Origin: Bacteroides sp. 43_108
Lineage (GTDB): Bacteria; Bacteroidota; Bacteroidia; Bacteroidales; Bacteroidaceae
Length of the DNA: 44,175 nt
Reading direction: 5' to 3'
Assembly (NCBI GenBank): GCA_001915545.1
Contig: MNQS01000015.1
Span: 1-44,175, forward strand
Shown: positions 1 to 7,489 of the stretch, piece after piece
Position numbering within the stretch: position 1 is the stretch's first letter
How the letters are laid out: every line of letters begins with the position of its first letter
Notes under the pieces: generated by a model
What the model was told of the DNA's origin: nothing
Database searches by the model: none
The model's input: the letters and a program-made list of their open reading frames with translations, nothing else
Position numbers and translations under genes: made by a program

Positions 1-23
1 GGGAATACCTAAAGATACAAAAA

Positions 24-65
24 AGCCAGCTAATTCGCAACACTTTGTGTATGAATTAGTTGGCT
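24..65 (-). terminator. Rho-independent terminator at the left edge
   Basis: Arms 24-36 and 53-65 pair over 13 bp with one G-U. On the minus strand the hairpin is followed by six T (the A run at 19-24). It lies downstream of the MATE gene and probably ends the dapB-lepB-WbqC-MATE direction of transcription. Confidence 0.7.
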
Positions 66-76
66 AATTTTATTCT

Positions 77-95
77 ATTTACTGAATATCCCTAA
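77..95 (-). repeat. 19-bp repeat, left copy (inverted relative to 44079-44097)
   Basis: Read on the minus strand this is TTAGGGATATTCAGTAAAT, identical to plus-strand 44079-44097. In both places the sense copy lies after the last gene (MATE here, deoC at the right) and 11-16 nt before a hairpin. Function unknown; it may be a conserved 3'-UTR element or part of a dispersed repeat. Confidence 0.75.
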
Positions 96-104
96 ATAAT
101 AAGC

Positions 105-148
105 AATACGCACGGAAAAGTAAATCATAAACTTTATCCATGCGTATT
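105..148. terminator. Hairpin downstream of the MATE gene
   Basis: Arms 105-121 and 131-148 pair with one mismatch and a one-base bulge. A T run (147-152) follows on the plus strand, so it looks best as a plus-strand terminator. On the minus strand it sits between the MATE stop and the 19-bp repeat. Confidence 0.5.
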
Positions 149-192
149 TTTTATATATGCATATCTGCTATCAAAGAACACGTCCTACAAGC

Positions 193-1491
193 CTATCCAA
201 ACAACAGCTTGCGCCCAAGCCACAATTGAACTATACCGCGCATGAGCAGATAAACTATAAATGCCATCCAGAGTGCATGATTGGCCAGCATCGCACTGAA
301 AGAATAGTAAACAACAAAGAACGATACCGCCGCTGCAAACATAGCCTTAAGCATATAACCAGTCTCAGCTGCACCGATGAACATACCGTCAAGCAGAAAT
401 GCAGAGAAACCGGCAAGAGGTATTGCCATAGCCCATACAGAATATGTTCCGGAGGCCGATATAACCGAAGAATCATCTGTCAGGAGACTCAGAAACGACT
501 CCCCTCCTACTCCATAGACAAGAGTGAAAAGCAGAGCCATGGCGAAGCCCCAGCGAAACAAACGTGCCGATGTCTGACGAAGCTCCGCATAACGGCCTCC
601 GCCTATACATTTGCCGGTAAGCGCTTCAGCTGAATAGGCAAAGCCGTCCATAATGTAAGAAAACAGCAGAAACAGCTGCATCAGCAGTGTGTTGACAGCC
701 AGAACGACATCACCCTGCGCCGCACCTGCAGAAGTAAAAAATACCGTGACGCTTACAAGACACAGCGTACGCAGAAATATATCCTTGTTCACATTGAAGA
801 ACTTGACCATTGCACTGCGTGCAAATATACACCTCTTGCGCACCTCTGAACGCATACTTCCGTACTTGCGCATCCAAAGTACAGCAGCTGTAATCAGACC
901 CGCATAAAGAGCAATGACAGTGCCCAATGCAACACCTTCCACCTTCATTCCCAACACGAATACAAGGAAAGAACTTACGGCAATATTAACCAGATTCTGA
1001 ACGATGGCCACAAACATCGGGAAACGCGAATTCTGCATACCAATGAACCATCCGGTAAAGCTGTAGAGACAGAAATTGGCCGGTGCTCCCCAAATACATA
1101 TATGGTAATATATCGAAGCAAGATTCTTTACTTCCTTGCTGGCATCTATGAACATGAAAGCCACCTCGCGTATAGGCCACTGAAACAACAAAAGAGCTGA
1201 AGAAAGCATAAGACTTATGCTCAGCGAACGCACCAGCATGTGTACCACTTCGCTCCTGTTACCGGCACCATAAGCCTGTGCAGTCAGTCCTCCAGTACCC
1301 ATACGCAGAAAAACAAATATCCAGTATATCATGCTGAACATCATGCCTCCGACAGCTATCGCACCTATATACGACGCAGCTCCGAGATGCCCGACAATTG
1401 TGACATCCACAAGTCCCAGCAAAGGAACCGTAATATTAGACACAATAGCAGGAAGAGCTATATCGAGAATCCTGCGGTCAATCTGATTCAT
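193..1491 (-). CDS. MATE family efflux transporter
   Basis: Predicted inner-membrane multidrug/toxin exporter of the MATE fold, driven by H+ or Na+. The 432-residue product is almost entirely hydrophobic and consistent with 12 membrane helices. Near the N-terminus it has the family pattern ALPAIVSNITVPLLGLVD followed by VGHLG, and then the conserved GTGGLTAQAYGAGN. The start was chosen at MNQIDRR because family members begin this close to the first helix; an in-frame ATG at 1509 and a TTG at 1518 would add 6 or 9 residues. It starts 55 nt after the WbqC stop and is probably co-transcribed with it. The substrate cannot be told from sequence. DinF/NorM-like is as far as the assignment can go. 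Confidence 0.88.
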   Translation of the reverse strand: MNQIDRRILDIALPAIVSNITVPLLGLVDVTIVGHLGAASYIGAIAVGGMMFSMIYWIFVFLRMGTGGLTAQAYGAGNRSEVVHMLVRSLSISLMLSSALLLFQWPIREVAFMFIDASKEVKNLASIYYHICIWGAPANFCLYSFTGWFIGMQNSRFPMFVAIVQNLVNIAVSSFLVFVLGMKVEGVALGTVIALYAGLITAAVLWMRKYGSMRSEVRKRCIFARSAMVKFFNVNKDIFLRTLCLVSVTVFFTSAGAAQGDVVLAVNTLLMQLFLLFSYIMDGFAYSAEALTGKCIGGGRYAELRQTSARLFRWGFAMALLFTLVYGVGGESFLSLLTDDSSVISASGTYSVWAMAIPLAGFSAFLLDGMFIGAAETGYMLKAMFAAAVSFFVVYYSFSAMLANHALWMAFIVYLLMRGIVQLWLGRKLLFG

Positions 1492-1546
1492 TCCAGACCA
1501 GAAACCCATAAATATCAAATAATATATTTAAAGACGAAAAAAAACA

Positions 1547-2185
1547 TCAATCATGCCTTGAAATGCTGTCGCGAAGCACAATCAAACTTTCAGGACCCAT
1601 ATTGAAAAGCAAATCGACAATGCTCAGATTTGGCAGAAAGCCGTGCTTCTGACTGAACACCTGATAATATTCCTTCGGACAGAAATCTGCGTCAGAGGCA
1701 AAATCTTTCTTTGGATGTATAGATGAACGCAAGTCCAGCTCATCATGTCCGAAATCGGTCTTGTAAGCCTCTGTACGGGCCATTCTAGGAGCCATGTCTA
1801 TAAGCTCACAGCATTTGGCACAAAGAGCCTCATTGAAGTCCATAAGAAACTCCCACTTCTTCTCATAGAACGGACGGAAATCATCCTGATAGTATTCAAA
1901 GAAAGGACTGGTGTAATAGCTCGAAACGAGGGCCTGCCAATGGTTGTGCCTCCACTTGTCGTGGTCGCTTATCCGAACATCCTTCATCAGACACTTGGCC
2001 GTATCGAATTTCTCCACCGGAACAGTAAGTGCCAGGACACCGTTTGGCGAATCTATCATGCAACGTGTACGATAAGTCTGCTTCATGTAGCTATCGTACT
2101 GCTCAACAAAAATTCTGTTGTCGCCATACAATTTTGTGAAATACTGCACAGGAGGCAGATAGGCCGAACTCAAATATATATCCAT
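1547..2185 (-). CDS. WbqC-like family protein
   Basis: A 212-residue soluble protein of the WbqC family, found next to polysaccharide or housekeeping genes in many Bacteroidetes; its biochemical role is not established. The N-terminal stretch LSSAYLPPVQYFTKLY is the family hallmark, and acidic and aromatic residues later in the chain (YYQDDFRPFYE) fit it. The frame stays open for 40 more codons upstream, but that extension crosses a strong terminator hairpin (2264-2292) and lacks similarity to the family, so the start is set at MDIYLSS. It lies downstream of dapB-lepB on the same strand and before the MATE exporter. A weak promoter-like TGCCTTTG occurs at 2213-2220. Confidence 0.85.
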   Translation of the reverse strand: MDIYLSSAYLPPVQYFTKLYGDNRIFVEQYDSYMKQTYRTRCMIDSPNGVLALTVPVEKFDTAKCLMKDVRISDHDKWRHNHWQALVSSYYTSPFFEYYQDDFRPFYEKKWEFLMDFNEALCAKCCELIDMAPRMARTEAYKTDFGHDELDLRSSIHPKKDFASDADFCPKEYYQVFSQKHGFLPNLSIVDLLFNMGPESLIVLRDSISRHD

Positions 2186-2263
2186 ATTCTTAGTGTGTTC
2201 ATTTAAATTATTCAAAGGCACAGCGTATGAACAAACACCATGTGCCCCGTCATTCAACAAAAA

Positions 2264-2292
2264 GGACAAGCCTTCAATAAGAGGGCTTGTCC
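2264..2292 (-). terminator. Rho-independent terminator after lepB
   Basis: Perfect 9-bp arms (2264-2272 and 2284-2292) with an 11-nt loop, followed on the minus strand by TTTTTTGTTG. It begins 20 nt past the lepB stop. It argues against the long upstream start for the WbqC gene and separates dapB-lepB from WbqC-MATE. Confidence 0.85.
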
Positions 2293-2311
2293 GAAAAAAG
2301 TTCACATCTTG

Positions 2312-3766
2312 TCACTTTATATTGTCAACCCTTCGGAATATGCGGTCCCAGCGTATTCTGCTCGAAGGATTATAATCAGGACTGATAGAAAGCCATATCA
2401 TTATAGGCTTGCCCACAACGTGGTCCTCCGGAACAAAGCCCCAATAGCGCGAGTCGGCCGAATTGTGGCGGTTGTCGCCCATCATCCAGAAATAGTCCAT
2501 CTTGAACTTGTAGCTGTCAGCTTCCTTTCCGTTGATATATATCTTTCCATTCTTTACCTCAAGCTGATTGCCCTCATAAACCCTTATAGGACGCTCATAT
2601 ATGGCAATGTTGTCCATTGTGAGCTTCACGCTCTGTCCCTTTGCCGGAATCCATATAGGTCCGTAGTTATCGCGTGTCCATCCTGTGTAATGATTGAGCG
2701 GATACAGATTGCCGTACCATCCGTCCTTGATTTCCACAATGCTGTCCACAAGGTCCTTGCGTGCCATCAGACCATCGTAGGCCTTCTTCGTAAGAGGCAC
2801 ACCGTTCTCCATGTCCATAATCTTGTCGCGGTCCTCATCGCTTATGCCGAGCTCGTTGCATATATCGTCCGTAAGATCGCCCTTGAGGTATATTCTATAG
2901 TTGAACTGCACTTCCTCAGGCTGCTTCATTGGTTTTCCGTCGAGATAGATCACCTTGTCCTTTATCTGCAGTGTCTGTCCAGGAAGTCCAACACAACGCT
3001 TCACATAGTTCTCGCGCTTGTCCACCGGACGGCTTACAATCTCGCCGTACTGCGCCTTCTGCATTCCTACAATCTGACGTCCAAGTCCGTAAAGCTCCTG
3101 ATAAAGCTTCATCTGCCCCTCAGAATCGAGCGAAGCCATGTTAGGCACATTCTCGCCCATCTGCTGTTTGTAGGCATAACCGAGAGAATAACAAAGGTCG
3201 TAGAAATCGTAGTTGTAGTTCACAGCCACTGTATCGCCGGTAGGATAGTTGAACACAACGATATCGCCCAACTGCACCTTGCCTAATCCATCCACTCTGC
3301 GGTAATCCCACTTAGGCCATTCAATGTACGACTTGCATCCAAATACAGGCAACGTATGTTGTGTAAGAGGCATAGACAGCGGAGTCTGCGGTATGCGCGG
3401 ACCGTAGCTCATCTTGCTCACAAGCAGATAATCGCCAACAAGGAGAGATTTCTCCAGCGATGATGAAGGAATCTTATAGTTCTGGAAGAAGAAGTTGTTT
3501 ACGAAGTATACTGCCACCAGCGCAAACACAATGGCATCTACCCAGCTCATGACGGTTCTCGAAACAGGATTCTCCAAATCCTTCCACCATGTCCAGCGTA
3601 TCTTCTTCGTTATATATGCATCGAATATGAAAGGAACCACAATCAGTCCCAACCAGCTTTCTACCCAATAGAGGAATGCAAGATACAGCAGAAGCACCAC
3701 TGCAAACTTGATCCACGACTTAGCCGTAGGTTTTGCATTCGGCTTGCCGTTTTGCTTTTTTCTCAT
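2312..3766 (-). CDS. lepB: Signal peptidase I (S26 family)
   Basis: Membrane-bound serine protease that removes signal peptides from exported proteins. Hydrophobic segments lie at about residues 20-50 and 73-93. The nucleophile motif IPSSSLEKSLLVGD has the catalytic Ser at about 103. The general base is Lys at about 255 in NYVKRCVGLPGQTL, and the last conserved box is MMGDNRHNSADSRYWGFVP near residue 430. At 484 residues it is much longer than E. coli-type enzymes with respect to the catalytic core: about 150 residues separate Ser and Lys, against about 55 in E. coli LepB, and a further insert follows the Lys box. Such enlarged enzymes are usual in Bacteroidales. It begins 28 nt after dapB and is followed by a terminator, so dapB-lepB form one unit. 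Confidence 0.95.
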   Translation of the reverse strand: MRKKQNGKPNAKPTAKSWIKFAVVLLLYLAFLYWVESWLGLIVVPFIFDAYITKKIRWTWWKDLENPVSRTVMSWVDAIVFALVAVYFVNNFFFQNYKIPSSSLEKSLLVGDYLLVSKMSYGPRIPQTPLSMPLTQHTLPVFGCKSYIEWPKWDYRRVDGLGKVQLGDIVVFNYPTGDTVAVNYNYDFYDLCYSLGYAYKQQMGENVPNMASLDSEGQMKLYQELYGLGRQIVGMQKAQYGEIVSRPVDKRENYVKRCVGLPGQTLQIKDKVIYLDGKPMKQPEEVQFNYRIYLKGDLTDDICNELGISDEDRDKIMDMENGVPLTKKAYDGLMARKDLVDSIVEIKDGWYGNLYPLNHYTGWTRDNYGPIWIPAKGQSVKLTMDNIAIYERPIRVYEGNQLEVKNGKIYINGKEADSYKFKMDYFWMMGDNRHNSADSRYWGFVPEDHVVGKPIMIWLSISPDYNPSSRIRWDRIFRRVDNIK

Positions 3767-3794
3767 AACTGAACTTTATTGTTTAAACGGAATA

Positions 3795-4550
3795 TCAAAA
3801 ATCAAACAGGTCGCCCATCTGAAGCCATCCTTCATGATCGGCAGTGTATTCAGCAGCAAGCACAGCACCCAGTGCAAATCCCTTTCGGCTGTGAGCATCA
3901 TGTGTTATCTCTATACAGTCTGCTTCGCTGTCGTATATGACAGAGTGTATGCCCGGAACCTCATCACGGCGTATGGAATCTATTCTGAGTTCGTCTGCAG
4001 CACATTCCTCGCTTCCGCTCACAGTGCCGTCAGGATTGAGCAATGTGCCCTTCACCCAACTGGACTTTCTGTCAAGGTTGTCGATGATGCCCTCTGCCAG
4101 CGTGATGGCAGTACCGCTAGGTGCATCGAGCTTGTGCACATGGTGAGTCTCGACCATCTTCACGTCATAGGCGTCAAAACGGTTCATTATCTTTGCCAGA
4201 TACTTGTTGACAGCAGAGAATATGGCTACACCGAGACTGAAATTCGACGACCAGAACAGAGTCTTGCCCTCAGTTTCGCATGCCTTCTTCACCTCTGCTT
4301 CATGGTCTGCAAGCCAACCTGTACTTCCGGAAACAACCTTCACTCCGGCCTTCCATGCCTTCATGCAGTTGCCGTATGCAACATGAGGAGCAGTAAACTC
4401 AATGGCCACATCGGCACTCTTGAATGCCTCCGACTCAAAATCATCCTGATTGTCGACATCAATGATGCTGACTATTTCATGTCCACGGCTGAGAGCTATC
4501 TGTTCTATCATTTTGCCCATCTTGCCGTAACCTATCAATGCAATTTTCAT
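3795..4550 (-). CDS. dapB: 4-hydroxy-tetrahydrodipicolinate reductase
   Basis: NAD(P)H-dependent reductase of the diaminopimelate/lysine pathway, cytoplasmic. The 251-residue product opens with the Rossmann motif ALIGYGKMGKMI. It has the pattern VVSGSTGWL in the cofactor region and the catalytic/substrate motif ETHHVHKLDAPSGTA, in which the His pair, Lys and SGTA are diagnostic. The reading frame is open for another 240 codons upstream, but that part is antisense to the DUF2851 gene and unlike DapB, so the start is the ATG at 4550. It pairs functionally with dapL at 6086-7324. A TAACTTTG -7 box lies at 4576-4583 upstream. Confidence 0.97.
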   Translation of the reverse strand: MKIALIGYGKMGKMIEQIALSRGHEIVSIIDVDNQDDFESEAFKSADVAIEFTAPHVAYGNCMKAWKAGVKVVSGSTGWLADHEAEVKKACETEGKTLFWSSNFSLGVAIFSAVNKYLAKIMNRFDAYDVKMVETHHVHKLDAPSGTAITLAEGIIDNLDRKSSWVKGTLLNPDGTVSGSEECAADELRIDSIRRDEVPGIHSVIYDSEADCIEITHDAHSRKGFALGAVLAAEYTADHEGWLQMGDLFDF

Positions 4551-4575
4551 AAGTTCAAGTAAATTAATTATTCGC

Positions 4576-4612
4576 AAAGTTAAGCATAATACCACAAAAA
4601 AGTTATATTTGA
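4576..4612. promoter_or_regulatory. Divergent promoter region of dapB and the DUF2851 gene
   Basis: Two Bacteroidetes-type -7 boxes (TAnnTTTG) face away from each other: TAACTTTG on the minus strand at 4576-4583 for dapB, and TATATTTG on the plus strand at 4605-4612 for the DUF2851 gene. No good TTG -33 element was found for either at 19-21 nt, so the assignment rests on the -7 boxes and position. Confidence 0.5.
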
Positions 4613-4652
4613 CACTAATTTTAATGACTTTAAACCATTGGGGGACACTGCC

Positions 4653-5960
4653 ATGGAGAAACTTCTTCACTATATATGGAAACACAAGATACTTCCTCTG
4701 CACCAACTGTTTACAACCGACGGGAGTCAGGTGGAAATAATAAATCCGGGAATGCACAATCAGAATGCAGGTCCTGACTTTCTGAATGCAAAAATAAAGA
4801 TTGACGGAACACTGTGGGCCGGCAACATTGAAATACACACACTCTCGTCCGACTGGATGCGCCATAGGCACGATGAAAATCCGGCCTACGACAACGTGAT
4901 TCTGCACGTGGTCGGAACACCCGACTGTACCGTTTTCAACAGTCACGGAAAACCTATTCCGCAGATGCAGCTCGACATTCCCGACTACATACGCGCCAAT
5001 TTCAACGAACTGCAGAATTCCGACCGCTCGCCTCGATGCGCCGACATCATCCCCAGCCTGCCGCGAATCATGGTGCACAGCTGGATGAATTCGCTCCTGG
5101 CCGAACGAATGGAGAAACGCACTGAGGAAATAAAGACCCGCAACGCCAGATGTACCAACGACTGGGAAACAACGCTGTTCGTGACGCTCTCGCGCAACTT
5201 CGGCTTCGGTCTCAACGGCGATACGTTCGAAACATGGGCCAAGACCATACAGATGAACGCTGTCAACAAACATCGCGACAGCCTCCTGCAGATAGAAGCA
5301 ATGTTTTTCGGACAGGCAGGACTGCTCGAAACCGCTTCCGCAAACAACAGCGAAGACGAATATTTAAAACAGCTGAAAAACGAATACCGGTTCCTGAAAA
5401 ACAAATTCTCGCTGACGCCGATAGATGCCTCACTATGGAAATTCCTCAGACTCAGACCGCAGAACTTTCCGCACATAAGGATTGCACAACTGGCAAATCT
5501 AGTATACAGCAAGAAACTGAACATGTCGGCAATAGTAGAGGCCTCAGACCTTCAGGACATGCACAGACTGCTTGACACACAAGTGTCCGAATACTGGCAG
5601 ACTCACTACACATTTGCGTCCGCCCAATCGGCAAAGACAGAAAAACGTCTGTCCAATTCCTCAAAAAACCTACTGATAATCAATACGCTCTGCCCGATGC
5701 TTTTCGCCTACGGGAAATACAAGAACGACGAAGCACTGTGCGAGAAATCGCTCAACATGCTGCAGGAAATCAAGCCGGAAGACAACCACATCACCCGTGC
5801 ATGGAATGCATGCGGAGTGACAGCCGAATCGGCGGCCGACAGTCAGGCGCTCATACAGCTTGAACAAAACTACTGCAGCACGCACAACTGCCTTAGATGC
5901 CGTTTCGGATATGAATTCATAAGACAGAATCCAAACGTGTTCCGCGAAAAACAAGAATAA
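4653..5960 (+). CDS. DUF2851 family protein
   Basis: A 435-residue soluble protein of DUF2851, common in Bacteroidetes and of unknown function. The recognisable N-terminal half contains NPGMHNQNAGPDFLNAKI followed by GNIEIHTLSSDWMRHRH; the conserved Asn, Asp, Glu and His residues there look like a catalytic or metal site, but that is inference. The C-terminus holds a CxxC-like group (HNCLRCRFGYEF). The start is the ATG at 4653, preceded by GGGGGACA; a TTG at 4638 is the alternative. It is the only plus-strand gene on the left arm, divergent from dapB, and even so its sense strand is C-rich, like the surrounding plus strand. Confidence 0.88.
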   Translation: MEKLLHYIWKHKILPLHQLFTTDGSQVEIINPGMHNQNAGPDFLNAKIKIDGTLWAGNIEIHTLSSDWMRHRHDENPAYDNVILHVVGTPDCTVFNSHGKPIPQMQLDIPDYIRANFNELQNSDRSPRCADIIPSLPRIMVHSWMNSLLAERMEKRTEEIKTRNARCTNDWETTLFVTLSRNFGFGLNGDTFETWAKTIQMNAVNKHRDSLLQIEAMFFGQAGLLETASANNSEDEYLKQLKNEYRFLKNKFSLTPIDASLWKFLRLRPQNFPHIRIAQLANLVYSKKLNMSAIVEASDLQDMHRLLDTQVSEYWQTHYTFASAQSAKTEKRLSNSSKNLLIINTLCPMLFAYGKYKNDEALCEKSLNMLQEIKPEDNHITRAWNACGVTAESAADSQALIQLEQNYCSTHNCLRCRFGYEFIRQNPNVFREKQE

Positions 5961-6000
5961 AAACAGAATTCTTCCGCACACTTAACAGTGAAAACATTTT

Positions 6001-6076
6001 CGGGCGCTCAGGAAAATAATTCCGAGCGCCCGAAAACAAAATTGCAAGCGCCCATAAAATGCACGACAGGCGCCCG
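6001..6076. repeat. 22-bp-period GCGCYC array, copy A (four cores)
   Basis: Cores GCGCTC at 6004, GCGCCC at 6026, GCGCCC at 6048 and GCGCCC at 6070 are each exactly 22 bp apart, with A-rich spacers. The first two cores form a perfect 9-bp hairpin (6001-6009 with 6024-6032, extendable by A-T pairs). It fills the gap between the convergent DUF2851 and dapL genes, so it may serve as a bidirectional terminator. The same architecture recurs at 22611 and 38852. Confidence 0.75.
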
Positions 6077-6085
6077 CAAAACAAA

Positions 6086-7324
6086 TCATTTCAACCTTAC
6101 ATGCTTTAAAAATCTCTTCATAGCCACTTCGCACTCCTCCCGTGCACAGAACGATGCCAAGCGGACAAAACCTTCTCCCGAAGGCCCAAATCCCTTTCCT
6201 GGTACGCATACAATATTTGCCTCGTACAGCAGATGATTGAAAAAATCCGACGAACTCATTCCATCAGGTACCTTCAACCACAGATATGGTGCATTTTCAC
6301 CACCATAGACCGTCATTCCAGCCTGTTCGAGAAAGCCTCGCATCATAGCGGCATTGGACAGATAATAGTCGACCAGCGCACGCGTCTGCTCCATTCCTTC
6401 AGGAGTATATAGAGCTTCGGCGGCACGCTGCGACACATAGCTGGCACCATTGAAACGTGTGCACTGATGGCGGTACCACAATGTGTTGAGCGAGATTGTG
6501 CCTCCGCTCACGGTTGTCGCCATAAGTTCCTTCGGCACTATTGTGTATCCGCATCTCAACCCCGTAAATCCGGCAGTCTTTGAATAGCTTCGTATCTCAA
6601 TGGCACATTTTCTTGCCCCCTTAATTTCATATATAGAACGCGGAATATTCTTGTCGCGTACGTAAGCCGAATAGGCTGAATCAAATATGATGAGAGTTTC
6701 GTTTTTCAAAGCGTAATCCACCCATTTCTTGAGCTGTGCCTTGGTAAGTACCGTTCCTGTAGGGTTATTAGGAAAACAGAGATAAATGAGATCTATACGC
6801 GAAGCCGGAATTTCGGGAACAAACCCATTATCCTCAGTGCAAGGCATGTATGTAACCCCGCTCCATTTACCGTCGGAAAGAAGCATGCCCGAACGTCCGT
6901 ACATGGCATTGCACTCCACAAAGACCGGATATGTCGGGTCGGTCATACAGATGCTGTTGTCGCTATGCAGAATCTCGCTAATGTTTCCCACATCGCCCTT
7001 GGCTCCATCACTGATGAAAATCTCCGAACGGCTGAATCTTAGTCCTCGCGGAAGCAAGTCGTTCTTGATAATGGCATCTATCAGAAAATCGTATCCCCTG
7101 ACCGGTCCGTATCCTCTAAAGGTTTCGGCCGACGACATATCGGCCACAGCCTTCATCATGGCCTCGATGCAAACCTGCGGAAGAGGCCGTGTGACATCAC
7201 CCCTGTCAAGCCTTACAAGATGATGTCCGGGATGGGTAACGCTGTAACTTTTCACTCGGCTCTCTATGTCGGAAAACAGATAGCCCTCAGGAAGTCTCAA
7301 AAGATTTTCATTTGCCAGTGCCAT
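6086..7324 (-). CDS. dapL: LL-diaminopimelate aminotransferase
   Basis: PLP-dependent fold-type I aminotransferase that makes LL-diaminopimelate directly from tetrahydrodipicolinate, bypassing the succinylase/acetylase steps. The 412-residue chain matches the family length. Diagnostic features are the N-terminal YLFSDIESRV, the LDRGDVTRPLP segment, FPNNPTGTVL (PLP/substrate), FDSAYSAYV (the Asp that contacts the PLP ring nitrogen), and the Schiff-base Lys at 249 in SYSKTAGFTGLRCGY. Together with dapB it points to a DapL-type lysine pathway. It lies 165 nt downstream of the ammonium transporter gene, separated by a hairpin, and may have its own promoter; none with a clear consensus was seen. 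Confidence 0.95.
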   Translation of the reverse strand: MALANENLLRLPEGYLFSDIESRVKSYSVTHPGHHLVRLDRGDVTRPLPQVCIEAMMKAVADMSSAETFRGYGPVRGYDFLIDAIIKNDLLPRGLRFSRSEIFISDGAKGDVGNISEILHSDNSICMTDPTYPVFVECNAMYGRSGMLLSDGKWSGVTYMPCTEDNGFVPEIPASRIDLIYLCFPNNPTGTVLTKAQLKKWVDYALKNETLIIFDSAYSAYVRDKNIPRSIYEIKGARKCAIEIRSYSKTAGFTGLRCGYTIVPKELMATTVSGGTISLNTLWYRHQCTRFNGASYVSQRAAEALYTPEGMEQTRALVDYYLSNAAMMRGFLEQAGMTVYGGENAPYLWLKVPDGMSSSDFFNHLLYEANIVCVPGKGFGPSGEGFVRLASFCAREECEVAMKRFLKHVRLK

Positions 7325-7372
7325 ATATTATACGCGTATATATTTATTTCTAATTCTTTAAAAACAGTAACG

Positions 7373-7406
7373 GGAACCGGATTTCCCTGCAGAAAAATCC
7401 GGTTCC
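7373..7406 (-). terminator. Hairpin between amtB and dapL
   Basis: Perfect 10-bp arms (7373-7382 and 7397-7406). On the minus strand it follows amtB by about 85 nt; the first T run after it (GTTTTTAAAG) is about 7 nt away, so it may be a weak terminator or an mRNA-stabilising stem. Confidence 0.5.
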
Positions 7407-7489
7407 GTACAAAAAAACCAACATAAAACATCAGTACAGAATCTGATGAAATATCTTCTGTCCATGCCAGACATGGAATCTTTCAGTCA

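Noticed and set aside
2186..2305. Longer start for the WbqC-family gene
   Set aside because: The extension spans a perfect terminator hairpin and adds 40 residues not typical of the family.
2240..3286. 348-codon plus-strand open frame across lepB
   Set aside because: Antisense to a gene with complete S26 peptidase motifs; the translation is His/Val/Ile-rich and low in protein-like features.
4551..5273. Upstream extension of the dapB frame
   Set aside because: Opposite to the DUF2851 gene and unlike any DapB N-terminus; the Rossmann motif begins right at the ATG at 4550.
6001..6076. The 22-bp-period array as a CRISPR
   Set aside because: Cores are only 6-9 bp with 13-16-bp spacers, far below CRISPR repeat length, and no cas genes are present.
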